This document shows, piece after piece, positions 26,380-39,673 of a stretch of DNA of 64,000 nucleotides (position 1 is its first letter; each line of letters starts with the position of its first letter). Made by a program: the position numbers and the translations under genes. The notes beneath the pieces were generated by a model. That model was not told the DNA's origin. It ran no database searches and saw nothing but the letters and a program-made list of their open reading frames with translations. The stretch comes from Sipunculus nudus (Eukaryota > Annelida > Sipuncula > Golfingiida > Sipunculidae), in the NCBI GenBank assembly GCA_026874595.1, contig CM049321.1:49273297-49337296 (forward strand), written 5' to 3'.

Positions 26380-27083
26380 TTTATTAAGGTTAAAATTCGG
26401 TTAATAACAGTTTTAGTTTAAATGAAATATTTTTACTAAGATATGGGAGTTTATGAGAACTTCCATTCAGAATTATTGGAAAATGTAGTTTGTCACTTCA
26501 CAGAATGACAGTAGATATTCGGTTAAAAAATGGATGTCGCTTGGACACTATAGATAACAGTATATGTATCGGTTAATTCGGAAAAAAATAAGTTCAGATC
26601 TTACAGTACATAAGAGGCTAGATACGTCTTATTGCAGTGATAAAGTCGTAAAAAGGCGACTCCTGCCCAGCTCAGATTTATCTGATATATAAAAGTTTAC
26701 ATTTGATCTTATCACATATTATTATATAATATGTGTAAAACAGGTAAGCAAATACATCCAGGGCTTGTTTTCCCATGGAAAAAAGACAGTAATCGCTTTT
26801 TAGACTGGTCGCTATGTCAACGTGAACCTTCACGAAAACCCTATGGTGTGAGGACTACTACTCAAATTGAGGTTGATCATGACACGTGCGAGCGATTAAT
26901 AATTTTAACCATATAATGATCAATTAGACTGTCTGAAAACTGTACACACTGCCGTGTACCAGCTACGGGCGGACCCTGCTCTTCAAGACTAGAACCCCCC
27001 CCCCCCCCCGCCACGAGGCTGGTAGACTTACAAGTAGAAGCCGCCTGTCACATACTGTATACAATAATCATAAAATTGATGTG
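26380..27083 (+). repeat. Dispersed repeat, copy at 26.4 kb
   Basis: It shares GACAGTAGATATTC, AATCTTAC-type and CACGAGGCTGGTA..AGAAGCCG..TGTCA blocks with 36900-37640. The last part also resembles 38770-39030 and 41960-42200. The hAT-like element at 27090 is inserted in its 3' part. Confidence 0.6.
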
Positions 27084-27089
27084 TGTAGA

Positions 27090-28686
27090 CAGGGTTGGGT
27101 TTTAGGCTGCCCAAAACCTGTTTTCGGCAGGGCAGAGCCTAAAACCTGCCTTTTACTGCCTAAAATAGGTTATAACCTGCCTAAAACTGCATATAACTGC
27201 CTTAAACCTACTTGCCCTCACCTATGACTTGCAGTTTAACTATGTTTTATTGTTACACAGCTACATGCATTACAGAAATATGCTCTACAAATTTAAAGTG
27301 AGGAACACTTTATTCAAACTAAACAAATAAACCATGATACAAATAAAATCAACAAATGAATACAACACTACTTCAGGTTTTCGAAATGACAGTTTTAGTT
27401 TGTATTAAAAAATCATGTTCTGAGGTCTCCCACCTCCATTACTGCCAAATTATTAAAGGAATGCCCATACTTGAAAAGCTTATAACCAAACTCTTTGATT
27501 GGCTTTTTGATCAAAAGGGATTAAATTTTGTGATATATGCGGAAAAAGTTTTTCCAGAATTAAAAAAATTGTTCCATTTACACTGATGAATAGTCCTTTA
27601 TACTGTAGTCTCTCTAACAAAACATGTATGTTTTGTATGCCTGTAGCTTCAAATGGCAAAAAGCAAAAGATTGATTTCATAAATAGTAACAGATCTTTTA
27701 TGCTAGCCATAAACTAAAAATATGGGATCTTTTACATTATCTGATAATAAACAAGATTTCCATTAGTTGTTTATTTCCTTAGCTAGGTAATCCATTGTCA
27801 AATTTTGAGATTTTGTGCACATACTTATTGTCTATATAATAATGGAAATGCTCTGTTAAGTGTATGATAAGATTGTGAAAATGAACCCTCAGGAAACATT
27901 ATAATTAGTATGAAAATGTAAAATGCTAAAATATATTGCAGTGAATATGTTGGTAACTACAGAATATTTATAATCACTTTTGGGCCATGTTCAACCTAAA
28001 GGCCTGAGAAACCCATATCTCATGGTCAAGGGCCCTGACTGCATCACTGAGTAAAACATTTGACTCAAGAACAATTTTCAGGGCAAGGGCTTTGATTGCA
28101 TCATCCTAGTCATGTATTAAAGTTCACACGAACATCTACTAGTAGACAGTCGTAGGACTTTTGACCATTGGGTCCTGTTACCCCATCAACCTGATAAATA
28201 GTAATTAACTGGTCTGATCAAGCATGCCTCCCCCCACCCCCTTCTGATACCCTGCCTTTCACCAAGTAACAAAAGGCATACTGGAGGCTCTGTTACATCA
28301 TTCCAGGTAGCAGGGCACTCATTAGGAAACCCAAAGGGTCCAGATAATGACTTTACATTGGCAATGGAATTATGTGTCACACAAACATGGTGTCATGCTC
28401 AAGAAACCTATAAGACTCTTTGAAGACTGCATGATGCCAGCCAACAGGAAATCATGCATTAGTAGTAATACTTGAAACCTTCAAAAAGCCTAGCAAAGCG
28501 TTGTGACTGCATCACCCCAACCAGTTTGGTAGTTTTATAGATCTTTAAGTCAAAAATTTAAACAAATATAGGTTTTAGGCACTTTAGGTGGCTAAAACCA
28601 TCCTAAAAACCTGTTTTAGGCGGGGCAGTTTTAACCAGGTTAAAACCTATGGTTAAAACCTTCCTGCCTAAAACTTGCCAACCCTG
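27090..28686. mobile_element. Non-autonomous hAT-like element, 1.6 kb
   Basis: The ends are CAGGGTTGG and CCAACCCTG (perfect 9-bp inverted repeats), flanked by TGTAGA on both sides (27084-27089 and 28687-28692). Near both ends the motif GCCTAAAACCTG and its variants recur many times in both orientations, as in hAT subterminal binding arrays. The longest internal frame (27356-27586, 76 residues) does not look like a transposase. A 6-base target duplication is shorter than the 8 usual for hAT, so the superfamily is provisional. Confidence 0.72.
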
Positions 28687-28692
28687 TGTAGA

Positions 28693-31600
28693 TATGCTAG
28701 AATTCCATTATAAACGAAATATTGGTTAAAATTCACTTTGTCTCATCTATCTGAATCATATTAAAAATCTGCTTTACAGATAATTGTATACACTGTTTAC
28801 ATGTGTACAAAATTTGTATACATAAATATTTATATATACACATATCATTTTATATAAATATACACACATATATATTGTTATTATGCTATTTTCTATGTCT
28901 CTCGGGAAAGTTAGGTGAGATGATTTGTCTTTTCACTTGTGTCAGTGAGGTATTTATAATACAAATTATATATAATTTTTAATACCTTCAATAATTATAC
29001 CCTTGCTGATAAAAAAAGGTTCATTTCCAGAATACCTTCTCCCGTCGGCACGCCTATTTTCACAAACCAATATGCTCCCAGTAAATTCGAATTTACGTGT
29101 GACCTTTCATATGCTTGGTCAAATATACGAGTTTCACTTTCAAGCTCAACTTGCCGACGTGCAGAAAGGCTTGAGAAATATTTACGGCAAAACCCCCCTC
29201 TAACTTTACAGGTCGTAGAAATCCTGTCGATACAAGCTCGCTGATTCAGCTCATTGACAGGTGGTTTCTTCGGTTTTGGGACAGGAATACTTAAAACGTT
29301 TTTGTCAGTGCCGGTTTAAAATACTGGAAATGTGGTAATGATTTCTTAGGGGAACCAAAATTTGAGGGACCAGATCATGAGTAAAAAACAAAGAACAACA
29401 TTTCTTAATATAGTCCCCGAGAGTAGGATATATTGTGACATTTCAACATTAAAAATAAGCAAAAATTATAAACTATAAGTATTAAAAAATTATAGAAATA
29501 TCAAGAAATCTGCATTCTAATGAATGGAAGCCTCATTTATTCTGATCATATTCCCAGGTTCTCTCTTGAATGAGGGACTGTACATTTGTGAATATCCCCT
29601 TTTCCGGGATCGGTATCATGCACCGGATCCACATGCCGGGGCCATTCCTCGAATTGCCCTGAATTTCATGAGATTCTGTTCATGATTGTGTGAGTTATGT
29701 TGTGAAAAAACACAGAAACACACAGAAACCTATCATTGGAAATGAGCACACATCCATCAGGTGGACGAAAAGGAAGGCGTGCGTACATAATATTTTTACT
29801 CAGAGCTTTTTCAAATTTACATTAAAATGTGAATACATACGCAAATATTCAACAGTGTTCTTATTATACCTCTGGCAGGTGGCGACACAGTGATCGGAAT
29901 TAGCCCTTTTAAATATTTTCTTGGAACAAGTAATGTTTATAATTTACGTCCACTGAAAATGTTCCTAATTACCTGCAATTAGAAATTAAATTGATGACAT
30001 ATGTTGCCACTTCCCAAATCCAGATTTTTTATCGACAGCTTATCATTGATGTAGTTGAGCCCACACCATCAAAGTCCGAGCGCAATCCGAATCCAGGGTA
30101 CTCGAGTCCGAGTCCGAGCCCTTGCTGTCTCTTTTCTTTAACAGTTTCCACATACGTTTAAATGACTTGATAGTATGTAACACTGGCAGAGCTATCCTTC
30201 TACTGGACTCGAGGTCTACTCGGTCTGATTTTCCGAGTCCTAACCTCCGATTCAAAGTAGAAATTCCTGACTCGAGTCCTGTATCACTGCAGTTTTTCCC
30301 AGCTGCATCTCATTACAGTGTTACTATAAGTTACTCATGCAGATATCGGAAGAAAAAAGTATTCATGGGATTGAGAGTGATGTTCACGACAAAAGAGTTC
30401 TAGACCGATTGAGAAACACAATTTAGTCTCTAAAAAGCAAAAGATGTTTTCCCTGGTCTTATTTATAATTTTGCTTTTCATTAGTTCCTCAAAACCGGTG
30501 ACGCCACATATATTTCTTTCTAATTTGTAAACGTATTATTTTCTTTATTTTTTATACCTTCAGATGAAGCAGTCCGGCCGTTAATAGGAAACAAACTATA
30601 ACGAATAAAAACAAATACTTCTAACTGCACATCCATAAAAGTCATAGGAAAATATCCTGTGAAAGCTGTCATGGTATCCTATACTTTCCGAACTACGGGT
30701 CTGAAACATTATTTTGAGGACCGAAAAGTCAGAAGAGCACAAAATGTATCCGCTAGCCTTAGAATCTTCTAACGTAATACTCCTGGACGTCTAGGGCAAA
30801 TCTCAGTTGAAAGCCGATATTAGGTCACGGCGACCTATATTCTATGAAATACTGGCCAAACATATGCTTTTAAGCATGAAATAATCAGACAGGACACGGA
30901 AATTTTCTGTTTGACCTAGAATCTTCCGACTTCTATGCAAAATCTCCTTTGAATAGGTCACTGCCACATGTATTATCTGAATTATGGGGACTGCTATTGC
31001 ACTACAGAATGAATAAACTGAGAACCCTATATTGCGTTACATTTCATTCTGTTCTGGTTCAGTGATGTGCAATATCGTAAGAGCAAACCTTGAAGCAATG
31101 AATAAAATGCAACAAAATAACGGAATTCTCGGTGGTTTATATTACACGTCCGATATAAATGCTGTCATAAAACACTGAAAAGAACCGGCTAGATCAGAAA
31201 GATTAGAAATTATGGAAAGCACTATTGAATCTAGCATTCTTTAGATGATTGCGTGCCTTTGAATACACCATCAATAATCCCAAAACGACGGGGTACCTTT
31301 CACCACAGGATATACAGTTTTATGCACAAACCCCAAAAGGAGGAATGTCATTAAACTTTATTCATAATAATACGAAGACAGGTTTTAATTTTTCGGTGGG
31401 ATGTTCTGAGCACGCGGTTTGCGCCCCTTGTAGATTTTGTTTTACCTGGCTGTCTGTTCAATTGGGCCTGGAGACTTCCGCGTGTTATTCGTCTTGCCTA
31501 CCTTTAGAACAAAATGATCTGAACACGAAAAAAGGCTCTTATGCTAGCTAGTTATCCGGCAACTTTGAAGGGGGATGGCTACAACAGCCGTAATACCGGT

Positions 31601-34460
31601 TTTCCCGTTCTAGGAAAGCCAGTCACTGTGAAATTTGAAATTTTAAGGACTATATTAGGGACATGGGAACTCATAATTTGTGGGTTTGCTAAACGCCTTT
31701 CAGAAACCTAATCCTTTGCCTTTGGTATAACATTTGGTGATTTATTGCTTACTTCACCAAACTAACTTTAGAAAAAAATGTAGTTTTAATCATGTAACCG
31801 GGGACAATTTTATGAGTTGCTTAATAAAGATTAGTGTCCATCTTGGTCGTTGTGTTTTATAATGGAAACTAATCTAATTTAAGTTAAAAAATAACGACCC
31901 CCCCCCCCCCCACAGCGTGTCTCATCGCCGCACTAAGAACACAGTGTACGGGAATCAGGGGTTATCAATTCGAGGACTGGTCAGTGAAGCGTATTAACCC
32001 ACTTGTGTGGTTGAAGCAATAAAAAGTCAGGGCGATATTATGGACTTTGGAGCTAATAATTCATGGGCTTGCTAAGCGACACCCCCCCCCCCCCCCCCCA
32101 TGTTTCTAATCGCAGCATTAATACACAGTGTACTGGAATCAGGGGTAATCAATTCGAGGCATGGCCAATGGAGCACATTAACCCACCTATCGTTCTCGAT
32201 CGCGCTAATTCGAAGCATACTACCCACGTAAGGCTATTTTAATAATTATAGAAACTATTTATTGCTGCAGTGGGTCAAGGAACAATAACTCAATAATATT
32301 CTCTATATGTATAAAGAGGGATAGGGGTATAAGAAGATTGTATAGTGTGTTGAAAGCTTTTACTTGGCTTTTACCCAGCCGACTAAAGCGAAAATATAGT
32401 CTAATACATGTAGCGGGATTTACGTTATCGATATGCATAATAAAACCCTATGTCGATCTCCTTCATTTAAAACTAATTGAGGTTTAGAAAAATAAATGTA
32501 ACAACAGAGAGGGCCCATACACCCGTTAAATCAACTTGTTCCCCAACATCTCTCATGAGCACCCTTCGTGGAATGTCTAGGAAGCCACTACGGATATTTG
32601 AGACATCGCACACTGCACACGCTTCAAACGATCGATCGGATGACAGCAGTTATCAAAAGAACAGCGGAGTTATCGGCGTTAGCGCTAGGCTCGCCAGGCG
32701 CTCTGCCCACAATTAAAAAGTGTTTTGCCCCGTTGCTCGATATCTACTCGTAATTCAGAGCAGAGAGGTACCCACAACTACAAAAATAAATACTTGTACA
32801 TGATCATTAAAAAAGTCAATTTTAAAGGAACTGCAGTAAGTGGCCGTAAACAGGGGTGCTTATATGATTAATTGTTTTCAGTGAAACTATTGATATAAGA
32901 GATAACACTAGATGATCACATGTTAAAAGTATACATATTTTATTCATTGGTGATGATTTAAACCGTCAAATAGACATCCACGATAACCGTATTGTTTTAT
33001 AGCGCATGAACCAATGGCTTGTCTAATCATTTTAAAGATGACGAGCATAGCACGAAAAGGTAGACATTATTTAGACAATAAAAAGCACTAAATATGAATA
33101 TTTTGATAAAGAAACATTGGATAAACGTACTAAATAATTACTCATGGCAATGGGGTCAAAATTTCTGTATATAATTTTTCAAACTTTCAATTTGAATCCA
33201 ATTTGATCACAGCAATTATTTAAATTCAACCTTTGATCTTGATGCCATTTCATAACATTTCAAAAATATATTCTGAATGTTTTGTGGCATTGTAAAAGAG
33301 AAATTTATATTTTAATAAGGTCTATACGCATGTATTCGGATATAATTGATATGTTAAAATTTTTTTAAAAATTATATAAGAATAACAGATAACGAAAATT
33401 ATAGCGTAAGAAGTGGTCAAATATTCCCGATTGCAAATATGGTTTCTATATTAGAAATGGCATTACCCTGGTCGCAGTCATAACACGATATTGTATGAGA
33501 CATCAAGCTATCTAAATGATGATCCTCAAATTACCAGGTAAAACTGATCAATAGTTGAATTATTAAAATAGCCATAACAAAGTTACAGAATCACATAAAT
33601 TACAGCACTGTTTGCGTAAATTTACTGAGAATGAAATCGGGAGTAATTGTAATACTTCTCGCTCCATGACGGAGGTATATGTAATCAGGTAAGACATAAA
33701 TCGCTTAGTAGATTAATGTACTTAATGTCGAAATTGGGGGACCAAACCTAACTGCCCGTCCAAATATATCTTAATACATTATGCTCCACTAACTTGAGAA
33801 TTAGATATACATACACCTAAAGGTTTGTGTTAAATTAGTAAACATATCATTGAGGAAAGGAGTCCTTAAGTTAACTCTATGCCAGATTTTTTTTGTACTC
33901 TTATGTACTGACATGTAAACTATTTTGATATTAATTGTACTTTTTTATTTAAGTTCATCTTTTAGTTGTACTTGTTTTTTTTTTAACATCATACCATGAG
34001 GGTAAGTTCTGGCAAAGGTACAATATGTATCAGATACAGGTAGAAGGAAAGCCGGGTAAACGTTTTATTAATGGATTGCGATTCTCAAAATGTACATTCA
34101 TCAACAGTTTATACAACGGGGTTAAGATGAAGGGATGGTAAGCATTCACTTATAGATTTGTGGTGTTTGCCAAAGGGAATCCATGAAATATTAAATTTAC
34201 TGCTGACAACCCAATCTTAACAGACCGATGTTTGGTTGTACATTTACTTACATAGGATGACATACCAGAATGGTTATGGCTAAAAAAAATATTGACTGAG
34301 AGAAGAATGGTAAATGGGTACTTTGTGTCGCATAACATGATTAACATAAATTAGGTTTCAACTATGTTTCTAGGTTAAATTTTGGGAGGTAGTAAGCTAT
34401 GGAGGTAGCAATTTGCATGTTAAGGTAGATACTGATATGTTTTCTAAGCATAACGTTTGC
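28693..34460. other. No gene recognised
   Basis: Frames at 31249-31551 (100 residues, with a Cys-rich CAPCRFC stretch) and 32477-32716 are not recognisable. A block at 30060-30280 carries several ACTCGAGTCC and GAGTCCGAGTC motifs, probably the end of a transposon. Confidence 0.45.
31898..32190 (+). repeat. Two-copy repeat with poly-C heads
   Basis: Poly-C at 31898-31911 and 32082-32099 is each followed by ATCGC.GCA..AA.ACACAGTGTAC.GGAATCAGGGGT.ATCAATTCGAGG. The distance between copies is about 184 bases. Confidence 0.7.
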
Positions 34461-34548
34461 CAGTATTCATCTGAGGAACACGTGATGTCTTACGACCGAG
34501 TTGTGTGTCGCGACACACAACGAGGCTGTTTCAGTCTAGTCAAGTGCA
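34461..34548 (+). repeat. Split direct repeat A1
   Basis: 88 bases matching A2, containing the perfect palindrome TTGTGTGTCGCGACACACAA at 34501-34520. Confidence 0.88.
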
Positions 34549-34593
34549 TGCCACTGTACGGACGTCTGGCCACTGATCATAAGTGTTACAAAG

Positions 34594-35824
34594 GACGATT
34601 TTGACGCCTTAAAAGCCCGTTTTGACCGCTTAGAAGCTCTAATTACTGAAAAATATAAACCTGATCCGTCGGACCCTACCGGACCAGACGAAAGACCAGG
34701 TTTGCACCAAGTAAGTGCAAGTAACCCGCTACCGATACCGAACACACCAAAGGCTTTCGTCGCGACCGGTCCAACACCGGAACCACGGAGAAACCGGAAA
34801 TGGAGGATTTTCGCTTGGAGAGTGTGTGGAGATCGAAATGCGCCCGGCGTGGGTGGCCGGTGGAGGCATGTTCGTTAATGCATCTGGCTTGGGCTCCGTC
34901 CACGCTACGCCAATATAACATGTTTATCAAGAGATTGTACGATTTTTGCTCATCAAATAGTTTTTCGTTTCCTCCCGAGGAGTGCGCTTTAATTTTTTTA
35001 TCTCTCTAAGCAAAACTACATGTCGGCCACAGTCCACATTGAAATGTTCCATGGCTGCTATAGGACACTTGTATAGTGGTCTTGATCTTCCTAATCCTTG
35101 CATGTCGAACTCTGTGAGAATGTTTTATGATGCTCTGGTTAAAGGTTTTACCAAACAGCCGATGATGTATTCTAAAGTCATGCCTGTTAACCCCTTTAAG
35201 GTTTTGTTTGAGAGTTGGGAAGATAATGATATTTTGGACATTCAAAGGTTAAGAGTTAAGACTATTGTCTTATTAGCGTTAAGTGTCATGCTCCGACCGT
35301 CGGACATTGCTCCCAAAGGTGTTTCTTGGAATGCGGAAACACAGTGTTCAGAACGGTTACAGTTTCTCATTTCACATGTCCTGGAAGTAGATTCCGCTTT
35401 ACAGTTGACATTTATGGGTATTAAAAATGACCGTCAGCGCACAGGATTTAAAGTTTTAGTTCAACCCCATTCTATGGCTAAGTTGTGCCCTGTCAAAGCC
35501 TTTAAATGTTATATTTCTAGAACGCAGTGTTTTAGATCTGTTGGTAATCAAGCGGTATTTTTATCTTTGAAAGCTCCACATCAGGCTATTGGAGCAGACA
35601 CTGTAGCAAGAGATATGGAATAGGCCATCAGTCAGGCCGGCCTAACTGGCTTTACGGCTAAGGATTTCAGACCCACCGGTGCTACAGTTGCCGTTGAGAG
35701 TAGCAACAATCCCGAAATTGTACGTAAGATAGGGAGATGGAAAAGTTCCGAGATATTTTTTCAGCATTATGTCCATGCAAGACTTCCACGTCAGTTCACT
35801 GAGGATATATTGGACCATGAATGA
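34594..35824 (+). pseudogene. Tyrosine recombinase (DIRS/Ngaro/Crypton type), broken
   Basis: Three reading frames carry consecutive parts of one protein. An acidic, coiled-coil-like start (VTKDDFDALKARFDRLEALI) lies in one frame. A core-binding region (STLRQYNMFIKRLYDFC) follows in the frame open from 34800 to 35009. The catalytic domain lies in the frame from 34982. The catalytic part has LLALSVMLRPSDIA (first Arg), a GIKNDRQ strand (Lys), DFRPTGAT (second Arg) and GRWKSSEIFFQHYVHA (W and nucleophile Tyr). It is interrupted by TAG at 35621-35623 and ends at TGA 35822-35824. The frame changes near 34670-34800 and near 35000, next to a T7 run, plus the stop, indicate a dead copy. DNA rearrangement was its original role. 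Confidence 0.82.
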
Positions 35825-35902
35825 ATGTCCACTTGAGCTTTCGTCGGTCGTTCTTGTTACGCATTATTGTTTTTGTTCCTTTTTTTTACATCTCAGTATT
35901 TT

Positions 35903-35957
35903 AGGGCATTTTAATAGTAATAAACGTGTTCCTCAGTATGTCGTATGTTTATTTCAA
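35903..35957 (+). repeat. Split direct repeat B1
   Basis: 55 bases from AGGGCATTTTAATAGTAATA to TATTTCAA, differing from B2 by one base in the stretch compared. It abuts A2 directly. It contains CGTGTTCCTCAG, the reverse complement of CTGAGGAACACG inside the A repeats. Confidence 0.87.
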
Positions 35958-36045
35958 CAGTAGTCATCTGAGGAACACGTGATGTCATACGACCAAGTTA
36001 TGTGTCGCGACACACAACGAGGCTGTTTCAGTCTAGTCAAGTGCA
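35958..36045 (+). repeat. Split direct repeat A2
   Basis: The counterpart of A1, with only a few differences. Its palindrome at 35998-36017 has one changed base (TTATGTGTCG for TTGTGTGTCG). Confidence 0.88.
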
Positions 36046-36136
36046 GTATGTGTCATAAGTTGTCATATTATGCTGTTTTGTAGTGGATGGATGAGAGTAT
36101 AGCAATATTGTACAGTGACATGTAATTGATTAGATA

Positions 36137-36191
36137 AGGGCATTTTAATAGTAATAAACGTGTTCCTCAGTATTTCGTATGTTTATTTCAA
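36137..36191 (+). repeat. Split direct repeat B2
   Basis: The counterpart of B1, 91 bases after A2. It marks the right end of the element. Confidence 0.87.
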
Positions 36192-36343
36192 ATACATATT
36201 TGATTTTATTTATACTTAAACATGTTTATCGTTTTAAATAGGAGGTGATTTTCATTGGAAGTTTTTAAATAATCATTTTTTTTGTATGGGCATACATATG
36301 CACACTTCGACAATAGCTTTGTCATCCAATTTAATTATTTGAT

Positions 36344-36351
36344 ATATATAA

Positions 36352-36392
<41 letters not shown>
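36344..36392. repeat. (TA)n microsatellite
   Basis: TA array leading into a short GT-rich stretch. Confidence 0.95.
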
Positions 36393-36401
<9 letters not shown>

Positions 36402-36899
36402 TTATGTGTGTGTACGATTAACTTATAGATTTGACATTGAATATCTCTGGATGATTGAGTAGTAGAATATGCAATGCGGGGCCAGATAATTGTAATATTG
36501 ATAATACTTTCAATATGTATTATTGATCAATCTTGAACTACCCAGAGCAAAGTGTGCAAGTGTCCCATAAAGCGACATTGTCAGTCCAAGTCTCGGGCTA
36601 TCGTAGAATATATATCTTTCTCTTAATTATTCATATGGTCAATACTGGTAGAAAGCAACACAAAACATATTATTAAACAGAAACAGAGATCATGTTCCCT
36701 TTTTATTCTTTTCGTCATATTACTTTTAGTTAAAGTTATCAATAAATCAAGAGCTGACTTTTCTATGAATATTTAAGAAAGAAAACTTTCACCTTAATCA
36801 TTTAGTCACTTTGCTATACGGACTACCGCAAAATAAATAAAAAAGGTCCTATTAAATCAAACCTCAAGTTTGGCTCCTGATTATATAAAAAAGACTCCC

Positions 36900-37640
36900 A
36901 TCTTAACTACATTGTCTTAAAAATGGAGTAAACCAACGAAGATAGAACGACAGTAGATATTCAGTTAACAAGTATGAGACACCATGATACTTTATTCTTG
37001 ATAATAGTATACGTATCGTTCACTCCATACAAAGAGTGCAAATCTTACAATAAAGACCCAAATCAGGCTGGTGCGCATTATCGTAGTGATATATAGCCAT
37101 AAAATAACGACGCCTCCTAAAAAATCACTATTATTTGGTATATATGTATACCTAATCACATGTATAGAATAAAATTAAACATGTATAATAGGTAAGCGGA
37201 ATCACTCTAGGCATGTTTACTTATGGGAAACACACAGGACTCGCTTTTTCGACTCATCTCTCTGGCAACGTGAACATTCCCCCTTGAAGGTTATCTATTT
37301 CATCTCTGATCCTTCGTGCCAGTGAATAAGACTTTTAACCTAGCCTTTTGTTTTCTAACTATATAGAGATTGATTAGACTCTCTGATAACGGTACACTGC
37401 TTTTTACCAGCTACCAGTGGACCTTCCTTCTTTAAATAGAACATATTCGTCACGAGGCTGGTAAACTTACGGGTAGAAGCCGTCTGTCAGACATTGTAGA
37501 CAAGAGCCTCCCCAACTGCAAGTCATCGGTGTTTCAATACGATGTGGTCTTCATTAGCTTAAGGCAAGTATCCGGATACTGTACAATTATAATTATAATA
37601 TCCATGTGGTCTTTAGATGCACTTCTCTAAGTACATATCG
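36900..37640 (+). repeat. Dispersed repeat, copy at 37 kb
   Basis: Partner of 26380-27083, and in its last 280 bases of 38770-39030 and 41960-42200 (the GTGTTTCAATACGATG..GTC type). Confidence 0.6.
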
Positions 37641-38570
37641 TGGTATATATAAGGGGTTCATATACACAGAACTACTCCTTAAATTGTTATCAGTAAATAC
37701 CAGTTGTTGTATAGATCCTCTTTAGTGATCTGACCTAGGTACAAACATGGGAAAGAAAACAAACGCATGATTCTGATCTAAGTAGAGATGATTAAATCCC
37801 ATCGAATAGCATTTTTACCCGTATTAATCTGACTCACAGCCAAACATTGAAAAAGTTTATATAATTAAGACTGTGATCGAAGAAAGGCATAATCAATATT
37901 TTCTTCCTGTAATTATCTAAATGCATTGAATTAAAATAGGGAAATGAAAAATGTTGGATCTTTGTAGATTTCACGTGATATATGAAGGGTTTATGTGTGT
38001 AAGCATGTGTGTTTGTGTATAGTTCTGGTGGGAGCATGTCCATTCTTGTCACGGAGGGTTTATTTAACAAAAGACGCCCATGCTATTCGCCGTGAACCTA
38101 AGTGGTATCAAACGCCCTGTTTATTTTTGTTAAGTGTTACTTTTTATCGAGTGACACACTTGACCAAAGTAATAACTGTAAAAAGATGACTATGTTGGGC
38201 AGAGGTCATAATTTTATCAATAAAATCTCTAATACGGTTCTGTCAGATAAATTTTGCAACACCTTGAGTGGTAACAGTTTGACCAACGGTGAGTAGATCA
38301 AATTTCATCTCTGGTCCTTTGTTAAGGCACCAGCGCCAGAATTTTGGTCAAGGTTATGTGTTCACCGTTGTATGTTTATATGTTTGATATGGAAGAAGCC
38401 TGAATTAATGGGTTAGTTTTGCATGATAATGATATTTAACAGTAAACGAGTGAAATGGCTTCTGATTACAATATTAACCAAAACACTGGAGTCCATCGAG
38501 GAAAACACGAGTCCACATACACACCCATATGTTTATGCATATTTTGAAAATAGATGTGGCCGGTCTATAA

Positions 38571-38573
<3 letters not shown>

Positions 38574-38625
<52 letters not shown>
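38574..38625. repeat. (TA)n microsatellite in tandem copy A
   Basis: Longer than its counterpart at 41767-41801 in copy B. Confidence 0.95.
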
Positions 38626-38627
<2 letters not shown>

Positions 38628-39594
38628 CTTAGGTTGATGGTAGACACAAAAGGCCTTTAAGACAGATCGCTGCAGCAAAATTTACTTGAGAACAATTTAG
38701 GTAAAGTTGATACTCCCCTCGAAGGTTATCATAGCAAGTGGCAGTAAAGAGCTGTTTGAACATTGAATATTTTACCTTTATGATTAAATCATTCCTCTGA
38801 TAGCAGGTTTTGGTGGATCCTGCTCCAAACGATTTGATCTTATGTGCTGCGAGGCAGGTAAACTGAGTCTAGAAGCCAACTGGAGGCAAGGGCCTGAATA
38901 TTTGTAACCCCCCCCCCCCCCACCCCTTAAAAAAAGGTGTTCCAATATGATGCGGTTGTTATTGGCCGAGGGCAGGTAACTATATACGCCATAACTGTGC
39001 AATGATAGTATTTACGTAGTGGACATGTGACCTTATTTGTAAATATGTTGAGTGTTTACACCCTGAACGGAGTTTCGAAGAACCATATATACACATAATG
39101 GAAACACGGGCAATGAGGGACTCTTCCGCCGACCAACGTATTTAAAAAAATTAATTAAACACATGATATTAAAATATTTTATATGTACTTATATGTATAT
39201 AAGTAAATGCATGAAGGCTTATATGTGTGTGAGCATGTCCATACGTGATCATATAGAATGCGGGATATATAAGAAATGATCGGCAAGTAGTAATTATACC
39301 GACCAAAAGTTTGAACTAAAAGCCTCTTGTATAGTGACGTGTGACATTGGGTCTCGTGATAGAATTGATCTAAAATATATGACCCAGAACACTAAAATAA
39401 TCGATGTAGCGTATCTCCAATCTGTAAAATGTCTCTTACATAGAGGTTGGATATCACATGAAAATAGCATATTCTTCATCAATAAAATCTCGGCCTCAGC
39501 ATTTAGAATATAACATACAGATTCTATCAGCCCTGCTATATACAAAAATAAGATATATTTAAAGCTTGTACATTACTGTTTTTGTCTTTTACAG

Positions 39595-39673
39595 ATGCAT
39601 GTCAGTAAGTTTCTTTTGAACGAAATCGCCGACGTTTACACCCATATTAAGAGAAGACGCGGCAGGCTTCAGT
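39595..39673 (+). other. Exon-like segment in tandem copy A
   Basis: TTGTCTTTTACAG precedes an ATG-initiated open stretch (MHVSKFLLNEIADVYTHIKR..), and GTAAGT follows at 39674-39679. In copy B (from 42773) an extra A shifts the frame to an early stop and the donor reads CTAACT. It is either a lost exon or chance. Confidence 0.25.

Larger units (their letters stand above)
34461..36191 (+). mobile_element. Tyrosine-recombinase element with split direct repeats
   Basis: The layout is A1 (34461-34548), recombinase ORF, B1 (35903-35957), A2 (35958-36045), 91-base spacer, B2 (36137-36191). A1 and A2 match over 88 bases and B1 and B2 over 55 bases with few differences. Split direct repeats around a tyrosine recombinase are the hallmark of Ngaro/PAT-type retrotransposons. 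Those elements also encode reverse transcriptase, which is not found in this 1.7-kb copy, so it may be an internally deleted or distinct recombinase-only form. Confidence 0.8.
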
